NCBI GenBank assembly: GCA_964419225.1
Contig: CAYQPF010000024.1
Coordinates: 1 to 44,717 of the forward strand
Length of the DNA stretch: 44,717 bases
Source of the DNA: CAYQPF01 sp964419225
Lineage (GTDB): Bacteria; Cloacimonadota; Cloacimonadia; Cloacimonadales; CAYQPF01
Direction of reading: 5' to 3'
Positions 41,131 through 44,717 of this stretch are shown here, in pieces. The notes beneath the pieces were generated by a model. It had not been told where the DNA came from, searched no databases, and saw nothing but the letters and a program-made list of their open reading frames with translations. The stretch's first letter is position 1; every line of letters starts with the position of its first letter. Both the position numbers and the translations under genes were made by a program.

Positions 41131-43497
41131 CTATTTTAGGAGAATGATCTTCTTTAGGATATTGCTGTTACCAGAAGATAGTTTGCAGAAATATATTCCT
41201 GACGCAGCTCTTTTTCCTGATTGCGAAACACCGTTCCAAGTGAACTTATGCTGACCGGGTTGAAGGATCTGATCAGTAATTACTTTAACCAGTTGTCCTC
41301 TGGCATTATATAATAACAACTTGTAAACATTCTGCTTTTTAATCTCTAAGGTCAGGTTGATCTCAGGATTAAAAGGGTTCGGATATGCTGTTAATCCAAA
41401 TGAGCTCATCGGAATACTTCCATCCTCTATTCCCTGCGGATGGCCTAGTTCTGCACCCTGTACCCAGGCGATAAAAGACAGAGTCAGAGGATGAGCATGA
41501 TTAGAATTATCCTGGGCAATATTACCCCAGGCATCATTAAACTGATAATAGGCCTTCATATCAGGATGCGGTACAGGAATAATCTGATTCATGAATTGTG
41601 TCAAATCTTCCAAACTACGTACTGAGTTCCAAATCCTAACTTCATCAATAACTCCCTGGAAAATATTCGAATTCGAAAAGCCTGCTCCAATATGTAAGGC
41701 ATTCGCAGCATTGTCTGTAATAAGACCAGAAGGAGCTGTAGTGCTGTATTCCACAACCTGTTCCATTCCATCAATATACATTTTCACATTACCATTTCCA
41801 TCATAGCTGACGGCAACATGCTGCCAGACATTCAACTGAATAGAATTTTCGGGAGTGTAACAGAAATAATTGACATTGTTTTCATTAGTTAACTGGAAGA
41901 TAAGACAATTTGTATTCAGAATATTTGATTCTTTTTTAATATATAAAGCGAACTTTTGCTTATCAATAATTCTTCCAAAGCCATGAGCGTTGTTTGTACC
42001 CCAACCTGTAGGATAGATCCAGGCTTCCAGAGTCAAGGCTTGAGTAAGATTCAAATCGGGAGAAGCTTCAGCAGAAGCCAGGGCTTGAAGATTGGCAAAG
42101 GAAAGGGCTGTTTCACCGTTGAAAACAGTTATATAATCCTCACGGGTAAAAGTTTTGGATGTTGTAGAATTGCTGGCGATGAGAGTAACGGAATATTGGC
42201 CAGGTTCTGAAAATGTATAGGAAGGGTTTTGTTCATTTGAGTCAATCACCCAATCACCATTGAAATCCCATTCAAAATCAGTAAATGGTTCAACTGAATT
42301 AACCACACTGGTAAAATTAGCAGTAAAAGGCATTTGGCCGGAGTTTCTGTCTGCAGAAAAGTAACATCCGTAGTGGAAGTTTTCCCAGTAATCTACAGTT
42401 CCCGGTTGATAAGCACCAGAGAGAATATCAATATCCTGATCACCATCCAAATCACAGACCTGCAGTCTCCAGGGATCAGTGTAAGTATTGGTGAGGATTT
42501 CTTTGGTCCATACAGCGGGATCTGCTGTAGGATAATATATTGCCAGAGTGGCTGTATTCTGTGAGGATGACACTATTTCCTGATTGCCGTCACCATTAAA
42601 ATCCGCAGCCACAATATCCAAACATAATGTACAGGATGCATCTATAACATACTTTTGAAAAGTTGGCGGTTCTGTTCCGGAATTCTTCCACCAGGCAACC
42701 TTTCCCGAAGTATAAGCTTCGCCTAAAATATCAGGATGTCCATCGTTATCCAAATCACATACCCGGACTCTATGTGCACCTACAAAATCATCTGCTACAA
42801 TTACCTCTTCCCAATATGGTTCAAAATCCATCTGCTTCCAATAGGAAATCCGATTATTAGTCAAACCAGCACCAATAACTTCTTTCACTCCGTCAGCGTT
42901 CAGATCTGTACTGAATACTGATCTGGCACCACCGTAATTTTGGGACAAAGTATATTTTTGCCAGGCAACAGGATTGCCTCCCTGATTCAGCCAGACTGCT
43001 ATCTCATGACTGGCTGCTGCTGCTCCCATGAGATCAAGGTCTCCATCATTATCCAAATCGTCTGCATATACTTCATGTGCTCCTAAAAAACTGGTTCCTA
43101 CAAGCTGTTTCTGCCAGGTTATGGGATTAGTGCCACTACTGTAATATACTGCTATTTGACCGCTTACCCATGCTGCAACTGTTATATCAGGATGCCCGTC
43201 TCCATTCAGATCTGCAACTTGAGCTGACATTACTGCACTTATGGCATTATCAATGTCAAAGGTTTCCCAAGTTAGCGGATCAGTTCCCATATTTTTGCAC
43301 CAACGGACTGTGTTCCCTGTATTTGCTCCTGAACCAACCACGACATCGGGAAGACCATCTTCATCAATATCGCCAGTACCTATTCCGGAAGCTAAAGGCA
43401 AAGTACTTAAAATATTGTGCTGCAAAAAAGGAGAACCTTGGGCAGATACGAAACTGACCATAAAGCAGAAGATAACTAGACAAAAAAGAGCTCTCAT
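41131..43497 (-). CDS. Secreted beta-propeller (VCBS/FG-GAP) / PKD / LamG protein with type IX-style sorting domain
   Basis: 788 aa. Signal peptide MRALFCLVIFCFMVSFVSA. Seven FG-GAP/VCBS calcium-binding repeats (DIDEDGLPD, DLNGDGHPD, DLDNDGDLD, DLNADGVKE, DLDNDGHPD, DFNGDGNQE, DLDGDQDID), about residues 40-370, build a seven-bladed propeller. A PKD domain follows (about 375-460: FEWDFNGDWVIDSNEQNPSYTFSEPGQYSVTLIASN), then a laminin-G/concanavalin-like domain (about 479-625: LTLEAWIYPTGWG, WQHVAVSYDGNGNVKMYIDG, GVIDEVRIWNSVRS). The FlgD-like sorting domain closes the protein (YPNPFNPEINLTLEI, GQHKFTWNGVSQSGKRAASGIYFCKL, IILLK). Likely an extracellular binding or adhesion protein. Transcribed alone from the promoter at 43606-43633. 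Confidence 0.9.
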   Translation of the reverse strand: MRALFCLVIFCFMVSFVSAQGSPFLQHNILSTLPLASGIGTGDIDEDGLPDVVVGSGANTGNTVRWCKNMGTDPLTWETFDIDNAISAVMSAQVADLNGDGHPDITVAAWVSGQIAVYYSSGTNPITWQKQLVGTSFLGAHEVYADDLDNDGDLDLMGAAAASHEIAVWLNQGGNPVAWQKYTLSQNYGGARSVFSTDLNADGVKEVIGAGLTNNRISYWKQMDFEPYWEEVIVADDFVGAHRVRVCDLDNDGHPDILGEAYTSGKVAWWKNSGTEPPTFQKYVIDASCTLCLDIVAADFNGDGNQEIVSSSQNTATLAIYYPTADPAVWTKEILTNTYTDPWRLQVCDLDGDQDIDILSGAYQPGTVDYWENFHYGCYFSADRNSGQMPFTANFTSVVNSVEPFTDFEWDFNGDWVIDSNEQNPSYTFSEPGQYSVTLIASNSTTSKTFTREDYITVFNGETALSFANLQALASAEASPDLNLTQALTLEAWIYPTGWGTNNAHGFGRIIDKQKFALYIKKESNILNTNCLIFQLTNENNVNYFCYTPENSIQLNVWQHVAVSYDGNGNVKMYIDGMEQVVEYSTTAPSGLITDNAANALHIGAGFSNSNIFQGVIDEVRIWNSVRSLEDLTQFMNQIIPVPHPDMKAYYQFNDAWGNIAQDNSNHAHPLTLSFIAWVQGAELGHPQGIEDGSIPMSSFGLTAYPNPFNPEINLTLEIKKQNVYKLLLYNARGQLVKVITDQILQPGQHKFTWNGVSQSGKRAASGIYFCKLSSGNSNILKKIILLK

Positions 43498-43589
43498 AAA
43501 ACCTCCAAATATATAAATCTAAATATGTAACCAGTGTCCTATAATTGAGCAATTGACTCCAATATAACCACTTATTAATCACTCTATTC

Positions 43590-43609
43590 TAATGCACATA
43601 TGTGCATTA
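43590..43609. promoter_or_regulatory. 20-bp perfect palindrome overlapping a promoter
   Basis: TAATGCACATATGTGCATTA is its own reverse complement. It overlaps the -10 box of the minus-strand promoter and covers the expected transcription start, so it is a good candidate operator for a dimeric regulator controlling the 788-aa surface protein. Confidence 0.65.
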
Positions 43610-43633
43610 TAGTGCCTGCTGTTATTTTGTCAA
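43606..43633 (-). promoter_or_regulatory. Near-consensus sigma70 promoter for the 41131-43497 gene
   Basis: Minus strand: TTGACA (43633-43628), a 16-bp spacer and TATAAT (43611-43606), both boxes perfect. It lies about 109 bp before the ATG at 43497. Confidence 0.75.
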
Positions 43634-43666
43634 TAAGATTTTTGTTTATTGGATGGTTTTAGGAAG

Positions 43667-43704
43667 AAAAAAAAGGATCAATTGCTAAACAGATTGATCC
43701 TTTT
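43667..43704 (-). terminator. Intrinsic terminator of the small barrel gene at 43739
   Basis: A perfect 8-bp stem, GGATCAAT (43675-43682) and ATTGATCC (43693-43700), with a 10-nt loop. On the minus strand it is followed by eight T residues; a shorter T run on the plus side makes it possibly bidirectional. Confidence 0.85.
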
Positions 43705-43738
43705 CAAGATTAGTAATTGTTTTGAAAGTTAATTCTTC

Positions 43739-44317
43739 TTATTTGCCGAATCTGTATCCTACCATAAATGTAAGATGATTATAGGAGTAATCATCCGTTC
43801 CGGAATCATTAGAATCTGAATCTTTCCAATCTCCGGAACCTTTATTTGATTTGAACTTGATTTGGAAAATGAAATTATTATAATTTGCGGCAGCCCCGAT
43901 GCCAAAGTATAAACCACCATTTAGCTCTTTGTCATTTTTAAACTGGGAACTACCCATAAAAAGATTGTATCCAAATTCCAAACCTATTTCAGGTTTATAC
44001 TGGATATCTGGAAATTGATATTTTCCGGCTAAGTAAATGGGGAGAAAACTAAAGGTAGCTTTTTTATCTGCATCAGTATCATTAATACCTCTGGGAATTT
44101 GGAATTCAAGGCCTGCACCGTAAAGGAATTTGTCTTTCTGCATTAAATACTCAATTCCCGTAGTAATTCCCAAATTTACATTGGGAGTGTAAGACCCTCC
44201 CCCATCGTAAGCCATCTCTATACTTCCGCCTAAATCAAAACCAAGATTAGCCTGAATCAGGGCATGTAGAAAGCCTGTGCAGCATATTATAATAGTAATT
44301 ATAAGATACTTTTTCAT
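43739..44317 (-). CDS. Small outer-membrane beta-barrel-like protein (paralogue D)
   Basis: 192 aa from the ATG at 44317 (GGGGGA ribosome site); an upstream in-frame ATG would put 14 polar residues before the signal peptide and is rejected. Signal peptide MKKYLIITIIICCTGFLHA, then IQANLGFDLGGSIEM, NLGITTGIEYLMQKDKFLYGAGLEFQIPRG, FSFLPIYLAGKYQFP, EIGLEFGYNLFMGS, LNGGLYFGIGAAANYNNFIFQIKFKSNKG and LTFMVGYRFGK. It is the same block order as the three tandem copies at 27485-29325, about 14 kb away, and is closest in style to copy A. It lies downstream of flagellin but has its own terminator. Confidence 0.73.
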   Translation of the reverse strand: MKKYLIITIIICCTGFLHALIQANLGFDLGGSIEMAYDGGGSYTPNVNLGITTGIEYLMQKDKFLYGAGLEFQIPRGINDTDADKKATFSFLPIYLAGKYQFPDIQYKPEIGLEFGYNLFMGSSQFKNDKELNGGLYFGIGAAANYNNFIFQIKFKSNKGSGDWKDSDSNDSGTDDYSYNHLTFMVGYRFGK

Positions 44318-44441
44318 TTTTCCCCCAGAGAATTCATTAATAATACAATTTGTAAACAATTTTCTTCTCTGTCAATATTTTTTTCTATTTTCTGTATGCT
44401 TCCTCCTTTTAACCATTAGCTTTTAACAATTAACACTGGAT

Positions 44442-44717
44442 TTACACCGACTGCTGTAATAAACTCAAAGCCATTTGAGGCAGAACATTCGCCTGAGCCA
44501 GCATCGCCACACCGGCTTCAGACATGACCTGATTCCTGATGAATTCAGCTATTTCAGTTGCATAATCAACACTGGTAATATTGTTTTCTGCCTGAGTGAG
44601 AGTATCGGTTTCCATGTCCATAGCATTAAGAGTGCTTTCGAGCCGATTTTCCAGAGCTCCCAGCCAACCCACAGCATTTTCTTTTCTGATCATGGCTGTA
44701 TTGATCAAAGGGGGGGG
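44442..44717 (-). CDS. fliC: Flagellin, C-terminal end (gene cut by contig edge)
   Basis: About 90 residues of the conserved flagellin C-terminal domain: INTAMIRKENAVGWLGALENRLESTLNAMD, then NNITSVDYATEIAEFIRNQVMSEAGVAMLAQANVLPQMALSLLQQ, the D0/D1 helices that pack in the filament core. The open frame continues to the window end, so the rest of the gene is missing. The last eight bases are all G, which looks like a sequencing artefact at the contig edge. It is the only flagellar structural gene in the window and suggests motility or at least flagellin export. Confidence 0.92.
   Translation of the reverse strand, partial: PPPLINTAMIRKENAVGWLGALENRLESTLNAMDMETDTLTQAENNITSVDYATEIAEFIRNQVMSEAGVAMLAQANVLPQMALSLLQQSV

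Overview
The window is a chromosomal stretch of an AT-rich, Gram-negative (LPS-making), probably anaerobic bacterium. Two secreted proteins end in the FlgD-like, type IX-style C-terminal sorting domain with a YPNPFNPE motif. There is also a gingipain-type C25 peptidase, a permease-linked M1 peptidase, an FGE-sulfatase lipoprotein, KdsD and flagellin. Together these point to the FCB superphylum, most like Cloacimonadota. This placement is inferred from gene content; no rRNA gene is present. Several promoters look like plain TTGACA / 16-17 bp / TA-rich -10 boxes rather than the Bacteroidetes type.

Left part (1-13 kb): the end of an M1 peptidase (probably the C-terminal half of an ABC-permease/M1 fusion) with an overlapping exported partner; a SagB-type nitroreductase next to a radical SAM/SPASM-like protein; two secreted surface proteins; an exported TPR protein; and a C25 peptidase without a sorting domain. 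Next comes a small regulatory island. Two membrane-protein genes facing opposite ways each carry a perfect TGTAGC-N4-GCTACA operator, with a TetR gene beside them, and then an XRE regulator/membrane-protein pair.

Middle part (13-27 kb), all on the minus strand: first transcribed is a tightly packed seven-gene unit (27334 to 18384). It encodes a CheA-like protein that lacks the phosphotransfer domain and the ATP-binding N and G2 boxes but keeps two CheW domains and a receiver; CheW; the LPS enzyme KdsD; a DUF2461 protein; and three tandem TPR proteins that end in an orphan HisKA-type helix pair with no ATPase domain. This is the strongest candidate for an undescribed signalling assembly. It runs into a BMP-type nucleoside/simple-sugar ABC importer (lipoprotein, ATPase, two permeases) and a flavodoxin-like gene, with an intrinsic terminator between the lipoprotein and ATPase genes.

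Right part (27-44.7 kb): three tandem small beta-barrel-like outer membrane proteins (a fourth copy lies at 43.7-44.3 kb), two tandemly duplicated lipoproteins, a yicC / membrane protein / RNase R / membrane protein operon, an unknown 181-aa protein, an FGE lipoprotein, an alpha/beta hydrolase, a 788-aa beta-propeller/PKD/LamG surface protein behind a near-consensus promoter overlapped by a 20-bp palindrome, and the C-terminal end of a flagellin at the contig edge.

Intergenic DNA is unusually rich in dispersed hairpin repeats, including a 126-bp element with terminal inverted repeats and three internal hairpins, a second triple-hairpin cluster, and a family of 9-10 bp hairpins with 3-nt loops.
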